Part shown: positions 1 through 9,599 of the stretch, one piece after another
How the letters are laid out: each line of letters begins with the position of its first letter
Numbering within the stretch: position 1 is the stretch's first letter
Assembly (NCBI RefSeq): GCF_030464885.1
Contig: NZ_JALPRJ010000011.1
Span: forward strand, 1-64,000
DNA: 64,000 bases
Reading direction: 5' to 3'
Source: Caballeronia sp. SEWSISQ10-4 2
GTDB lineage: Bacteria; Pseudomonadota; Gammaproteobacteria; Burkholderiales; Burkholderiaceae
Program-made: the position numbers and the translations under genes
The notes under the pieces: model-generated
The model's database searches: none
What the model saw: only the letters and a program-made list of their open reading frames with translations
Told to the model about the DNA's origin: nothing

Positions 1-274
1 ACGCTAGGGACACTAACTCGCCCTTGGTTGGAAAGCGCTTTCTTTGCTTCGTTTCATTTTCGCCGTTGTTGGAAAAAGAAATGACGTGCCACCACGCACA
101 GTGGCTAATAGTGACAAAGAAATCAGCTAACTCACGCAGACCACTAAGGCCGAAAGCACCACCCCGGCACCCACTCTGACCGCTAACCCCGAAACCACCA
201 CGTTCGGCATCAACCCAGACCACCAGCGCGGCCAAAACCCAAACCCCCAAAGTGCGAACGACCAACCCACTGGA
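1..274. other. Non-coding stretch at window edge
   Basis: I see no convincing gene here. The right half is rich in CA/CCA steps on the + strand and precedes the stop codon of the minus-strand folate enzyme, so it is that gene's downstream region. The left edge is cut by the window and may hold the end of another unit. Confidence 0.4.
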
Positions 275-868
275 CTAATACACTGCTGATTCAGTCACAA
301 TCGCCCCGAGCGGCAAATCAAATTTCCCCCTCGGCAGGGCATCGCATTTCGCGGATTCATAAGCCACCCCGATCGTAGCCGGCGGCCTTCCCCCCGGCCA
401 ATCGGCCAACGTGCGGTCGTAATACCCGCCGCCATATCCCAGCCGATACCGATCGGCATCGAAACCCACACACGGGATCAGCAGCAAATCGGGCACAACC
501 ACACGCTCTTCTTCTGGCACAGAAATGCCATAGCGGCCTTTCTTCATCGCCACGCTCGGCTGCCACGCATGAAAAACCAGCGGCGCCCGAGGCGCAATCA
601 CCACCGGCAACGCCGCTCCTCGCGATGCATCCAGCGCCAGCCAGACAGCCAGCGCATCACGCGCATCGAACTCTCCGGCAACCGGCCAATAAAAGCCGAT
701 ACATGACGCTTTGGGATATCGCGCGACCTCCTGCATCAGACGCCGCGCCAGAGCTTCACCACGTGCTTCCTGATCGGCCCGAACGCCTTGTGCTTCGCGG
801 GTTGCGAGCAGGTTTGCACGCAGTGCGCTTTTGGTTTCCAGCAGAGGGTTGCGTGCTATGCTTTGCAT
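275..868 (-). CDS. 5-formyltetrahydrofolate cyclo-ligase
   Basis: This enzyme makes 5,10-methenyl-THF from 5-formyl-THF and ATP in the cytosol, recycling folinate into one-carbon metabolism. The 197-residue product has the family signature GYGGGYYDR at residues 144-152, which builds the ATP/folate site, the conserved VAGEFD around Glu66, and the basic N-terminal helix (KSALRANLLATR). Length is normal for the family. An upstream in-frame ATG at 898 would run into the start of the divergent lytic transglycosylase gene at 892, so the ATG at 868 is preferred. The two genes are divergent with only 23 bases between starts, so their promoters must overlap the coding ends. Confidence 0.93.
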   Translation of the reverse strand: MQSIARNPLLETKSALRANLLATREAQGVRADQEARGEALARRLMQEVARYPKASCIGFYWPVAGEFDARDALAVWLALDASRGAALPVVIAPRAPLVFHAWQPSVAMKKGRYGISVPEEERVVVPDLLLIPCVGFDADRYRLGYGGGYYDRTLADWPGGRPPATIGVAYESAKCDALPRGKFDLPLGAIVTESAVY

Positions 869-891
869 CACTTCGCGCTCCAGAAATAACG

Positions 892-2859
892 ATGTCAAAA
901 CGTCTCAAACGAGTATATCTCGCAGCCGCAACCGCGCTTGCTGCGATCACACTGATCGGATGCAGTACCGCTTCCGCCGTGCGTCCGTCAGCCGATTATT
1001 CGCTCTCGCCTGAGGACCGCATCTTCATTCAGTTGCGTGAAGCCGCGCGCAATAACGACGCTGGCCGCGCCATGCAACTCGCCGCGCAAATTCCGAATTA
1101 TCCGGCGCCGGGTTATATCGAATACTTCACTATCAAGCCGCAACTCTTCGATTCACCGGGCCATGCGCGATTAGACGCACCCGATGAACCGGTCCTCGCA
1201 TTCCTGCAGCGCTACGACGGCCAGGCTATCGCCGACCGGATGCGCAACGACTATCTGACCGTGCTTGGCGCGCGTCACGACTGGCGCAATTTCCTCGATC
1301 AATACTCGCGCTTCGTGCTGAACGACGACACGCAGGTGAAATGCTACGCGCTCGAAGCGCGTGCGTCGCGCGGAGAAAACGTGGCGGACGCCGCACGCGC
1401 ATTGCTCGTCGATCCAAAATGGTACGGCGATGGTTGCGTCGACCTGATCAACGCACTGGCAGTCGCGCAGCAATTCACATCGGACGATGTCTGGCAGCAG
1501 ATCCGTCTCGCCTACGAGCAGAACTACACGAACACCGGCAGCAAGATCGCGGACGCGCTCGGCCAGGTGCGCCCGGATCAAACTGCCTTCGACACCGCCG
1601 CCAACACACCGCCGCTGTATCTCGCACGCGGCGTCGGTCGCGACTCGTCGTCGCATCAACTGGCGCTCGTCGCCATCACGCGCATGGCGCGCAACGATCC
1701 GGCCATGGCCGCAGCATCGTTCAGTTCGGTTGCGCCGGCGCTGACGCCATCGGAGCGGGCTATCGGCTGGGGCACGATTGCTTATCAGGCAGCAGTGAAG
1801 CGCATGCCGGGCGCAGTCGACTGGTATCGGCTCTCGGTGAATGCAACGCTGTCGAATCCCGCCTACGAGTGGCGCACGCGCAGCGCGTTGCTTGCCGGCG
1901 ACTGGACCATGGTGCGCTGGTCGGTCGAACAAATGCCGCCCAATCTGCGCAATCAGCCCGCATGGGTCTACTGGCACGCACGCGCACTGAAGCAAGCCGG
2001 CGATACCGCCACGGCCGCTCAGGAATTCACGAGCATTGCGGATCAGTTCAACTTTTACGGTCAGTTGGCGTCTGAAGAAATCGGGCAGAAGATCACGGTG
2101 CCGCCGCGCACGGCCGTCACCGACGCCGAAATTGCCCAGGCTCAAGCGGTCCCGGGTTTCGCGCTGTCGCAAAAGTTCTACGCCATGAACCTGCGGCTCG
2201 AAGGCAACCGCGAATGGAACTGGCCGTTGCGCACCATGACGGATCGGCAATTGATCGCCGCCGCGCTGTACGCAAAGCGGATCGAATTGTTCGATCGCGC
2301 AGTGAACACCGCCGATAAAACCAAGACTGAGCACGATTTTTCGTTGCGGTATCTGGCGCCGTATCGCGATGTGGTCGAGCGTGAGTCGAAGAACACGGGA
2401 CTTGATATCGAATGGGCATACGGCCTGATTCGCCAGGAATCGCGTTTCATCATCAACGCGAAGTCGGAAGTGGGCGCGGGCGGCCTGATGCAACTGATGC
2501 CCGGCACCGCGCAACTCGTGGCGAAGAAGATCGGCATCGGACCTATATCGCGTGAGCAGATGAACGACCTCGATACGAATATCCTGCTCGGCACGAATTA
2601 TCTGGCGATGGTCTACAACCAGTTCGACGATTCCGCCGTGCTGGCAACCGCCGGTTACAACGCCGGTCCGGGACGCCCCACGCAGTGGCGGTCCACGCTC
2701 GGCGCGCCGGTAGAGGGCGCGATTTTTGCTGAAACCATTCCATTCACCGAAACCCGCGATTACGTCAAGAACGTGCTCTCGAACACCGTGTATTACGCGG
2801 CGCTGTTCGAAGGCCGTCCGCAATCGCTGAAAGCGCGGCTCGGTTACATCGCGCCGTAA
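892..2859 (+). CDS. Lytic murein transglycosylase (Slt70-like) lipoprotein
   Basis: The 655-residue protein cleaves the MurNAc-GlcNAc bond of peptidoglycan non-hydrolytically, forming 1,6-anhydro-MurNAc. The first 24 residues are a lipoprotein signal ending in the lipobox LIGC (Cys24), so it should be lipid-anchored in the periplasm. A long helical superhelix (about residues 40-480) is followed by the lysozyme-like SLT domain. In that domain I see the catalytic Glu516 in GLIRQESRF, then GLMQLMPGTA and AGYNAGPGR, all in the canonical order. The start at 892 is chosen because the signal peptide begins there; the open frame extends further upstream, but only through antisense of the folate gene. 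Confidence 0.93.
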   Translation: MSKRLKRVYLAAATALAAITLIGCSTASAVRPSADYSLSPEDRIFIQLREAARNNDAGRAMQLAAQIPNYPAPGYIEYFTIKPQLFDSPGHARLDAPDEPVLAFLQRYDGQAIADRMRNDYLTVLGARHDWRNFLDQYSRFVLNDDTQVKCYALEARASRGENVADAARALLVDPKWYGDGCVDLINALAVAQQFTSDDVWQQIRLAYEQNYTNTGSKIADALGQVRPDQTAFDTAANTPPLYLARGVGRDSSSHQLALVAITRMARNDPAMAAASFSSVAPALTPSERAIGWGTIAYQAAVKRMPGAVDWYRLSVNATLSNPAYEWRTRSALLAGDWTMVRWSVEQMPPNLRNQPAWVYWHARALKQAGDTATAAQEFTSIADQFNFYGQLASEEIGQKITVPPRTAVTDAEIAQAQAVPGFALSQKFYAMNLRLEGNREWNWPLRTMTDRQLIAAALYAKRIELFDRAVNTADKTKTEHDFSLRYLAPYRDVVERESKNTGLDIEWAYGLIRQESRFIINAKSEVGAGGLMQLMPGTAQLVAKKIGIGPISREQMNDLDTNILLGTNYLAMVYNQFDDSAVLATAGYNAGPGRPTQWRSTLGAPVEGAIFAETIPFTETRDYVKNVLSNTVYYAALFEGRPQSLKARLGYIAP

Positions 2860-2977
2860 GCGTTCTGCAACGAGACTCGCCGCGCGTTTCGCTTTTCCGG
2901 TCGACACGGTTAGCCGGAAGCCACGCGCGGCACCGCCGCCCTGACGCTTTCGCGCGCCGCCACTTATAAAGGCGAAC

Positions 2978-3931
2978 ATGCGACATCAAACCATTGCGTT
3001 GATCGGCGGATCGGGGTTTATCGGCAGTCATCTGGTGAATGCGCTTGTCGAGCTCGGCAAGAACGTGCGGATCGCCACGCGGCGCCGCGAGAACGCGGCG
3101 CATTTGACACTGCTGCCCGTGGATGTGATCGAAGCCAACGTCTACGATCCCGCCCAACTCGCCGCCTTCGTCTCCCAAGCCGATGCCGTGATCAATCTGG
3201 TCGGTATCCTTCAAGGCAAGCGCGGTGTTCCTTACGGTCCGCAATTCGCCAAGGCGCACGTCGAGTTGCCGAACAAGATCGTGGCCGCGTGCCAGGCGAA
3301 GGGCGTACGCCGTCTGATTCATATGAGCGCGATCGGCGCGGATTCGAACGGGCCGAGCATGTATTTGCGCTCGAAAGGCGACGGCGAAAAGGCCGTGCGC
3401 GAATCGAATCTGGCGACGACCATCTTTCGTCCGTCCGTGGTGTTCGGCCCCGAGGACAACTTCCTGAACCAGTTTGCGTTCCTCGAACGGATCTTCCCGG
3501 TGATTCCGCTCGCGTGTTCGCAAGCGAAGATGCAGCCGATTTTTGTCGGGGATGTTGCCAAGGCGTTTGCTAACGTGCTTGATCTCGATGCGGCCAGCGG
3601 TCGTGTGTATGAGCTTGCCGGGCCGACGGTGTACACGCTCGAAGAACTGGTGCGATTCAGCGGCGCGGCGATCGGCAAACACGCGCGGATTATCCGTTTG
3701 CCCGACAGTCTTGGCCGTCTTCAGGCAATGTCGCTGGAACTCGCTCCCGGCGAACCCATGATGTCGCGCGATAATCTCGATTCCATGAAAACGCCCGCGG
3801 TGGCAAGCGGTCCGATGGCCCCGGAACTCGGCATCGAACCGGCGAGCATCGAAGCTATCGCGCCGATGTATCTCACGGGATCGTCTACGCGTTCGCGCTT
3901 CAATACGTTTCGCGCCTCCGCCGGGCGTTGA
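2978..3931 (+). CDS. Complex I NDUFA9-family NAD(P)-binding protein
   Basis: This is a 317-residue atypical short-chain dehydrogenase with an N-terminal Rossmann motif GGSGFIGSH (about residues 10-18) and the family's RRRENAAHL loop after beta-2. It matches the bacterial homologues of human NDUFA9, a complex I accessory subunit that holds NADPH structurally rather than catalytically. The role in bacteria is not settled; quinone- or respiration-related functions are usually assumed. It follows the transglycosylase by 118 bases on the same strand. A homologue of another complex I factor (NDUFAF7/MidA) is encoded about 2 kb downstream on the other strand. Confidence 0.85.
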   Translation: MRHQTIALIGGSGFIGSHLVNALVELGKNVRIATRRRENAAHLTLLPVDVIEANVYDPAQLAAFVSQADAVINLVGILQGKRGVPYGPQFAKAHVELPNKIVAACQAKGVRRLIHMSAIGADSNGPSMYLRSKGDGEKAVRESNLATTIFRPSVVFGPEDNFLNQFAFLERIFPVIPLACSQAKMQPIFVGDVAKAFANVLDLDAASGRVYELAGPTVYTLEELVRFSGAAIGKHARIIRLPDSLGRLQAMSLELAPGEPMMSRDNLDSMKTPAVASGPMAPELGIEPASIEAIAPMYLTGSSTRSRFNTFRASAGR

Positions 3932-3965
3932 TTTTTTGCTAGCTATTCAACCTTGAATATTCGCG

Positions 3966-4586
3966 ATGAAACTCGTTATTGGTGACAAGAATGTATCGTC
4001 GTGGTCCATGCGGCCGTGGCTCGTGCTCAAGCACTTTGGCATTCCTTTCGAGGAAATCATGATCCGCCTCGCGCAGCCGGATTCCACGGCGAATATCCTC
4101 GCGCATTCGCCCTCGGGGAAAGTGCCGTGCCTCGTGACCGATGCCGGCGATGCCGTGTGGGAATCGCTTGCGATCATGGAGACGTTGGCCGAACTATTCC
4201 CGCAGCACGCCATGTGGCCGCGTGACGCCGCCGCGCGGTCGCACGCCCGTAGCATCAGCGCGGAAATGCACGCCGGTTTCGCCGATCTGCGCGAGCAAAT
4301 GTCGATGAATATCCAGCGTCAAGCGTTCGGCCAGGAGCTGACGGCGGGCGCGCTGGCGAACGTGAAGCGGATCGATCTGATCTGGCGCAATTGCCTGACC
4401 GCGCACGGTGGCCCGTTCTTGTTCGGCAATGAATTCGGTATCGCCGATGCGATGTTCGCGCCAGTCGTCATGCGCTTCAATTCCTACTCGCCGAAGCTGA
4501 GCGAAACGGCGCGGGCTTATTGCGCAAGCGTCACGGCGTTCCCGGTGGTGGCCGAGTGGATAGAAGGCGCACGGAAAGAACGATGA
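3966..4586 (+). CDS. Glutathione S-transferase family protein
   Basis: The 206-residue cytosolic protein has an N-terminal thioredoxin-like GST domain: a serine-rich active-site turn SSWSMRPW (residues 11-18), the glutathione-backbone-binding cis-proline motif KVPCL (52-56), and the gamma-glutamyl-binding ES pair at 66-67. A helical C-terminal domain follows. The Ser-x-x-Ser active site resembles zeta/beta-like bacterial GSTs, but the substrate cannot be told. Its stop codon overlaps the start of cca (ATGA at 4583-4586), so the two genes are translationally coupled. Confidence 0.9.
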   Translation: MKLVIGDKNVSSWSMRPWLVLKHFGIPFEEIMIRLAQPDSTANILAHSPSGKVPCLVTDAGDAVWESLAIMETLAELFPQHAMWPRDAAARSHARSISAEMHAGFADLREQMSMNIQRQAFGQELTAGALANVKRIDLIWRNCLTAHGGPFLFGNEFGIADAMFAPVVMRFNSYSPKLSETARAYCASVTAFPVVAEWIEGARKER

Positions 4587-5812
4587 ACATCTATGCCGTG
4601 GGCGGTGCCATCCGCGATGAAATGCTCGGCCTGCCGGTTCAGGACCGCGATTACGTCGTGGTCGGCGCGACACCCGAGCAGATGACAGCGCAAGGCTTTA
4701 AACCGGTCGGCAAGGATTTCCCCGTGTTTTTGCATCCGCAAACGCACGAGGAATACGCGCTTGCGCGGACCGAGCGGAAGACATCGGCGGGATATCACGG
4801 TTTTCAGTTTTTCTACGCACCCGACGTGACGCTGGAAGAGGATCTTGCGCGCCGCGATCTGACCGTCAACGCGATGGCCCGCGAAGTGCGTCCAGACGGC
4901 GAACTGACCGGTCCCGTGATCGACCCGTTCAATGGCCGCGCCGATCTCGAAGCGCGTGTGTTCCGGCATGTGGGCGAGGCGTTCATCGAAGATCCGGTGC
5001 GGATTCTGCGGGTCGCTCGGTTTGCGGCGCGGTTCGCGGATTTCACTATCGCCGACGAGACGCTCGCGCTGATGAAGCGCATGGTCGCGGACGGCGAAGT
5101 CGATGCGCTTGTGCCCGAGCGCGTGTGGCAGGAAGTGTCGCGCGGGTTGATGGAAAAAACGCCTTCGCGGATGTTCGACGTGCTGCGCGAATGCGGCGCG
5201 CTCGTGCGGATTCTGCCGGAGGTGGATTCGCTGTGGGGCGTGCCGCAACGCGCCGACTATCACCCGGAAGTCGATACCGGCGTGCACGTGATGATGGTGC
5301 TGGATTACGCCGCCGCGCATGGCTTTGCGTTGCCGGTGCGCTTCGCCGCGCTGACGCACGATCTCGGCAAGGCGACCACGTCCGAGGATATTTTGCCGCG
5401 CCACATCGGCCATGAAGGGCGTAGCGTCGATCTGCTGAAGCCGTTGTGCGAGCGGTTGCGCGTGCCGAACGAATGTCGCGATTTAGCGATGCTGGTGGCG
5501 CGGGAGCACGGCAATATTCATCGCGTGATGGAGTTTGGGGCGGCTGCGCTGGTGCGCTTGCTGGAACGCTGCGACGCGTTGCGCAAGCCCGCGCGCTTTG
5601 CAGAAGCAATACAAGCCTGTGTCTCCGATGCCCGTGGCCGGCTCGGGATGAGCCAGCAACCGTACCCTCAAGCCGAGCGTTTGCGCGAAGCGCTGGTGGC
5701 TGCCCGTTCAGTCGATGCCGGCGCCGTCGCGCAGCAGTATGCGCACCAGCCGGGGAAGATCAAGGACGCGGTTCACGCGGCGCGCGTGGCGGCGGTGGAA
5801 GCGGTGCTTTGA
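4583..5812 (+). CDS. cca: Multifunctional CCA tRNA nucleotidyltransferase
   Basis: The 409-residue enzyme adds and repairs the 3' CCA end of tRNA. The N-terminal head shows the class II signature GGAIRDEMLGLPVQDRDYVVVG, with the metal-binding Asp21 and Asp23. The neck motif RRDLTVNAMA and the body motif DPVRILRVARFAARF follow. A C-terminal HD phosphohydrolase domain is present (LTHDLGKA, His259-Asp260), as in the gammaproteobacterial/betaproteobacterial multifunctional form that also has 2'-phosphodiesterase and phosphatase activity. The start at 4583 is fixed by the conserved MNIYAVGG N-terminus and by the 4-base overlap with the preceding GST gene. Confidence 0.95.
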   Translation: MNIYAVGGAIRDEMLGLPVQDRDYVVVGATPEQMTAQGFKPVGKDFPVFLHPQTHEEYALARTERKTSAGYHGFQFFYAPDVTLEEDLARRDLTVNAMAREVRPDGELTGPVIDPFNGRADLEARVFRHVGEAFIEDPVRILRVARFAARFADFTIADETLALMKRMVADGEVDALVPERVWQEVSRGLMEKTPSRMFDVLRECGALVRILPEVDSLWGVPQRADYHPEVDTGVHVMMVLDYAAAHGFALPVRFAALTHDLGKATTSEDILPRHIGHEGRSVDLLKPLCERLRVPNECRDLAMLVAREHGNIHRVMEFGAAALVRLLERCDALRKPARFAEAIQACVSDARGRLGMSQQPYPQAERLREALVAARSVDAGAVAQQYAHQPGKIKDAVHAARVAAVEAVL

Positions 5813-5813
5813 A

Positions 5814-6008
5814 TTAAAGCATTCGCGCGAGCAAAGACAACACAATCGAAAGCAAGATAGTCGACATGAACGGGAACGGATACTCGCGTCCGAACATCCG
5901 CAGCGTGAAGTCCCCGGGCAGCCTGCCAACGCCGAGTTTTTTCATCCACGGCAAACACGCCGAGAGAATCGACAACGCGATGAACGTGGTGAGTACCCAG
6001 CGGATCAT
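5814..6008 (-). CDS. DUF2905 small membrane protein
   Basis: This 64-residue protein begins MIRWVLTTFIALSILSACLPW. It has an N-terminal membrane helix, a short loop with KLGVGRLPGDF, and a second hydrophobic helix (PFMSTILLSIVLSLLARML), the layout of DUF2905. The function is unknown. The gene ends one base from cca (convergent). It lies 4 bases downstream of the stop of the methyltransferase gene on the same strand, which suggests co-transcription with it. Confidence 0.8.
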   Translation of the reverse strand: MIRWVLTTFIALSILSACLPWMKKLGVGRLPGDFTLRMFGREYPFPFMSTILLSIVLSLLARML

Positions 6009-6012
6009 GATT

Positions 6013-7227
6013 TCATAAGGTATGTGAGCGGTCGCCGGACGAGAACGCCGCAAGCGTGTCGTCGATACCGCGCGAAAACGCGATCACCTTGAACAACTCG
6101 CCCATTTCTGCCTCCGATAACAACTTCTGAACGGCATTTGCCGCGGGCAGGAAGCGTCGCACGTCTGAAGGATCGAGATCGGAGAGTGCATCTGTGATGC
6201 CGGCGTTCATCAGAAAACGCGCCTGCGATGTAAATCCGAGCAGATCCGCGCCCGCTTCCGTGCCCGCTTCCGCGATCCCCGAAAACTCCACGTGCGCCGT
6301 GATGTCCTGCAGCCCGGGATACAAAAACGGATCGCCGTGCGCGCGGTGCCGGTAGTGACACATCAGCGTGCCTTGCGCGCGTTGAGCGTGATAGAACTCG
6401 CGCCGCGGAAACCCGTAATCGATGAAAAACGCCGCGCCGCGCGTGAGCATCGTGCAGATTGTGCGCGTGAACGCCAGTGCCGCTTCATGCGTTTCGCTCA
6501 CATATTCGATGAACGGCTCGTCGTTGACTTCATCGATCGTCTCGTCTATCTCGGCCAGCAAAGGGTCGTCCAGCGCGGCTAATAGCGGTTTGTCAACGAA
6601 GGCAAAACGGTCGGTGATCCACGACACGCCGCGCTCATGCCACGCGCCGAGTTTACGCACGACCAGCCGCACGGGCATGGCATCGAGCACTTCGTTGCCG
6701 ATCACGACGCCTTCGAAATGCTCGGGCAACGCGCTAAGCCATTTCACCTTCGACGCGAGTTCGGGCGCCTCGGCCTCAATCGTCGCGCGCTGGCGCTCCT
6801 GTAATTCGCCCGACAGATCCACTATTGCGTAGCTATCGAAGGGGACGTCTAGCGCTTTTAAAGCGTTCAGCAAACCGGCGGCGAGCTTCCCCGTGCCCGC
6901 GCCGAACTCCATCAAATCGCACGTGCCGCTTTCCCGCAACGCCTGCGCGACCGGCCGCGCGAGCGTGGTCGAGAACAGCGGCGACATTTCCGGCGCGGTG
7001 ACGAAGTCGCTGCCGTCGTCGCCGCGTTTGCCGAATTTCATTGCGCCGCCGCTGTAATAACCGAGGCCGGGCGCGTAAAGCGCGAGTTCCATATACCGGC
7101 TGAACGGCAGCCAGCCGCCCGCCGACGCGATTTCCGCACGAATGCGTTCTGTCAGCGCCTCGGATTGCGCGAGCGCGTCGGGGCCGGGAGCAGGTAAACT
7201 GTCGGATTCGTGAGCTTTTGGATTCAT
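6013..7227 (-). CDS. MidA/NDUFAF7-family SAM-dependent methyltransferase
   Basis: The 404-residue protein belongs to the family (Methyltransf_28) whose mitochondrial member NDUFAF7 methylates an arginine of the complex I subunit NDUFS2. Diagnostic segments are LALYAPGLGYYSGG and DFVTAPEMSPLFS near the N-terminus, the SAM-binding motif LMEFGAGTGKLAAGLL, and later VIGNEVLDAMPV and FFIDYGFP. The start is the ATG at 7227 because the family similarity begins just after it and the longer frame upstream is antisense to the SDR gene. The gene is divergent from the SDR gene, with 13 bases between starts. Confidence 0.88.
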   Translation of the reverse strand: MNPKAHESDSLPAPGPDALAQSEALTERIRAEIASAGGWLPFSRYMELALYAPGLGYYSGGAMKFGKRGDDGSDFVTAPEMSPLFSTTLARPVAQALRESGTCDLMEFGAGTGKLAAGLLNALKALDVPFDSYAIVDLSGELQERQRATIEAEAPELASKVKWLSALPEHFEGVVIGNEVLDAMPVRLVVRKLGAWHERGVSWITDRFAFVDKPLLAALDDPLLAEIDETIDEVNDEPFIEYVSETHEAALAFTRTICTMLTRGAAFFIDYGFPRREFYHAQRAQGTLMCHYRHRAHGDPFLYPGLQDITAHVEFSGIAEAGTEAGADLLGFTSQARFLMNAGITDALSDLDPSDVRRFLPAANAVQKLLSEAEMGELFKVIAFSRGIDDTLAAFSSGDRSHTL

Positions 7228-7240
7228 TCCGGCATTGTAA

Positions 7241-8080
7241 ATGAGCGTTTCTCTGTCCACTTCTCCAGATTCTTCCGCGCCGAAAACCCGCGTGGTGCTG
7301 GTCACCGGCGCGGCAAAACGCATTGGCCGCGGGCTGGCGCTCGGTTTTGCCGCGCGCGGCTGGGACGTCGCTGTGCATTTCGGCGGCTCCGAAGGGGCGG
7401 CCCAGGAAGTCGTCCAGTCGATCCGCGCTCTCGGCCGCCGCGCTGTCGCGCTGCACGCGGATCTCGGCGTGGAAAGCGACGTCGCGAAGCTGGTGCCGGC
7501 GTGTATCGACGCATTGGGTGGTCTGCATTGCGTGGTGAACAACGCGTCGAGTTTTGTCGAGGACACCGCGCGGGACTTCAGCTACCCGCGCCTGCTGGAG
7601 ATGATGGCGATCAACGTCGGCGCGCCGCTGGCATTGGCGCGTGCACTGTACGACGCCACGCCGGACGCCGCCGACGACGATGAAACCCTGCGCGGCTGCG
7701 TCATCAACGTGCTCGACCAGAAGCTGTACAACATGAATCCCGATTACCTGTCGTACACGCTCACCAAAGCGGCGCTGGAAAACGCCACGGTTGCGCTGGC
7801 TCAGGCGCTCGCGCCGAAGTTGCGCGTGGTGGGGCTCGCGCCGGGCCTCACGCTGCCATCCGCCGACATGACGCTCGCGGAATTCGAGGCCGCGCATCGG
7901 GTAACGCCGCTGGGCCGGGCTTCGCGTGTGGAAGATGTCGCCGCTGCCGCTTGTTATCTGGCGGACGCGCCGGGCGTGACGGGCACGACGCTGGTGGTCG
8001 ATGGCGGGCAACATCTCGTGCCGTCGCCGCGCGACATCATGTTTTTGACTGCGGGCCGCGCTCCAGGCGACCGCTCTTAG
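7241..8080 (+). CDS. SDR oxidoreductase, pterin-reductase (FolM/PTR1) type
   Basis: The 279-residue short-chain dehydrogenase has the cofactor motif TGAAKRIG (22-29), in which basic residues replace the usual Gly-rich turn. This is the hallmark of NADPH-dependent pteridine reductases such as FolM and PTR1. The NNAS motif and the YxxxK pair (YTLTK) are present, and the C-terminus has the VDGGQ signature. The next gene is folB (dihydroneopterin aldolase), 30 bases downstream. This fits a role in reducing dihydromonapterin or dihydrofolate/biopterin. The exact substrate is inferred from the motif and the neighbour only. Confidence 0.8.
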   Translation: MSVSLSTSPDSSAPKTRVVLVTGAAKRIGRGLALGFAARGWDVAVHFGGSEGAAQEVVQSIRALGRRAVALHADLGVESDVAKLVPACIDALGGLHCVVNNASSFVEDTARDFSYPRLLEMMAINVGAPLALARALYDATPDAADDDETLRGCVINVLDQKLYNMNPDYLSYTLTKAALENATVALAQALAPKLRVVGLAPGLTLPSADMTLAEFEAAHRVTPLGRASRVEDVAAAACYLADAPGVTGTTLVVDGGQHLVPSPRDIMFLTAGRAPGDRS

Positions 8081-8110
8081 TAAGTTAATCAGAATCACCA
8101 GGACATCACC

Positions 8111-8512
8111 ATGCTCGCCGCACTTTCGCATCCCCGGCTCGCCGATTGCCGCCGGCTTTTTCTGCGCAATTACGAAGTGCGCATCAACATTGGTGTGCAC
8201 GATTTCGAAAAACAGGGCGAGCAGCGTGTGGTGATCAACGTGGAGTTGTTCGTGCCGCTGGCTTTATCGACGCCGGTTGAGGACAAGTTGCGCGAAGTCG
8301 TCGACTACGATTTCATGCGCGCGACCATCGCCGCGCGCGTGGGTAAAGGGCATATCCACTTGCAGGAAACACTCTGCGACGACGTCGCCGCCGCGCTGCT
8401 CGAGCATCCGAATGTGCGGGCGGTGGTGGTATCGACGGAAAAGCCCGACGTTTATCCCGACTGCGATGCCGTGGGCGTCGAAGTCTTTCGCATCAAAGAG
8501 GTGGCAGCATGA
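8111..8512 (+). CDS. folB: Dihydroneopterin aldolase
   Basis: The 133-residue enzyme converts 7,8-dihydroneopterin to 6-hydroxymethyl-7,8-dihydropterin and glycolaldehyde in folate synthesis. It shows the family's [20 protein letters not shown] strand, the VVDYDFM segment and the conserved [13 protein letters not shown] helix. The C-terminal strand [21 protein letters not shown] carries the catalytic lysine (STEKP). It sits between the pterin-reductase-like SDR and ttcA, and its stop codon overlaps the ttcA start (ATGA), so it is translationally coupled. Confidence 0.9.
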   Translation: MLAALSHPRLADCRRLFLRNYEVRINIGVHDFEKQGEQRVVINVELFVPLALSTPVEDKLREVVDYDFMRATIAARVGKGHIHLQETLCDDVAAALLEHPNVRAVVVSTEKPDVYPDCDAVGVEVFRIKEVAA

Positions 8513-9465
8513 GTTCGCTAACGGAAGCGCCGGTTGTGCTGGAGGCAGCCCCGAAAACGCGCGAGCCAATGACGCGCCGCGAGCAGAAGCAGGCCTACGA
8601 CAACAACAAGCTGTTCAAGCGGCTTGCGCGCCAGGTTGGCGAGGCGGTCACGGATTACAACATGATCGAGGAAGGCGACAAGGTCATGGTTTGCCTGTCC
8701 GGCGGCAAGGACTCGTACGCGATGCTCGAACTCCTGATGCGTTTGCGCGAACGCGCGCCGATCAATTTCGACATCGTGGCCGTGAATCTCGATCAGAAGC
8801 AACCGGGATTTCCGGAGCATGTGCTGCCCGAGTATTTGAGCAAACTTGATATCCCGTTTCATATCGAGAATCAGGATACGTACAGCATCGTCAAGCGGCT
8901 GGTGCCGGAGGGCAAGACGACGTGCTCGCTGTGTTCGAGGCTGCGGCGCGGGATCTTGTATCGCGTGGCCGGTGAGCTCGGCGCGACGAAAATCGCACTT
9001 GGCCATCATCGCGACGACATTCTGCAAACGCTGCTGCTGAACATGTTTTACGGCGGCAAGCTGAAGGGCATGCCCCCGAAACTGCAATCCGACGATGGCA
9101 AGAATATCGTGATCCGGCCGCTCGCTTATGTGAAGGAAACGGATTTGGAGCGGTTTGCCGAGTTGCGTGAGTTTCCGATTATTCCGTGCAATTTGTGCGG
9201 CAGCCAGCCGAACCTGAAGCGCGCGGAAATGAAGGCGCTGATCCGCGATTGGGATAAGCGCTTCCCGGGCCGCGTGGAGAACATGTTCAATGCGCTCGGG
9301 CACGTGGTGCCGTCGCATTTGATGGATCACGGGCTGTTTCCGTTTGCCGGATTGCGCGCGACGGGTGAGGCGGACCCGGCCGGGGATATCGCGTTCGACG
9401 AAGATCCGTGTTCGACGGAAATGGCGTCGCAGACCATTTCGATCGTTCAGTTCGACGATATTTGA
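8509..9465 (+). CDS. ttcA: tRNA 2-thiocytidine(32) synthetase
   Basis: The 318-residue Fe-S enzyme thiolates C32 of several tRNAs using ATP. The PP-loop SGGKDS is at residues 64-69. The cysteines expected to hold the [4Fe-4S] cluster are seen as the CSLC pair (Cys139, Cys142) and in IPCNLCGSQ (Cys227). [20 protein letters not shown] is the typical TtcA segment after the second cysteine region. It is coupled to folB through a 4-base overlap, an arrangement common in Burkholderiales. The last 40 residues are a low-conservation extension. Confidence 0.95.
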   Translation: MSSLTEAPVVLEAAPKTREPMTRREQKQAYDNNKLFKRLARQVGEAVTDYNMIEEGDKVMVCLSGGKDSYAMLELLMRLRERAPINFDIVAVNLDQKQPGFPEHVLPEYLSKLDIPFHIENQDTYSIVKRLVPEGKTTCSLCSRLRRGILYRVAGELGATKIALGHHRDDILQTLLLNMFYGGKLKGMPPKLQSDDGKNIVIRPLAYVKETDLERFAELREFPIIPCNLCGSQPNLKRAEMKALIRDWDKRFPGRVENMFNALGHVVPSHLMDHGLFPFAGLRATGEADPAGDIAFDEDPCSTEMASQTISIVQFDDI

Positions 9466-9599
9466 GGGCTTGCATCACGGTCCGTCAAGACAGACGCCGC
9501 CTGGTTACCAGCGTTTCCACGCTTGATTTGGCGCTGGCGCACGGCGGAAAAAACTTGGCTAATCCCCGCAGGATCGTTGCTCAGCAAGGCCGCGCCGGG

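Noticed and set aside
1171..2979. 600-codon open frame antisense to the lytic transglycosylase
   Set aside because: Arg/His-rich shadow caused by GC-biased third positions; no domain, and the sense gene has a full catalytic domain and signal peptide.
7228..7566. 113-residue N-terminal extension of the MidA-like methyltransferase
   Set aside because: The extension is antisense to the SDR gene and has no similarity to the family, which starts just after the ATG at 7227.
6833..8200. 455-codon minus-strand frame across the SDR and methyltransferase genes
   Set aside because: Antisense to well-supported genes on either side of a divergent promoter; composition is Arg/His/Gln-rich and matches no family.
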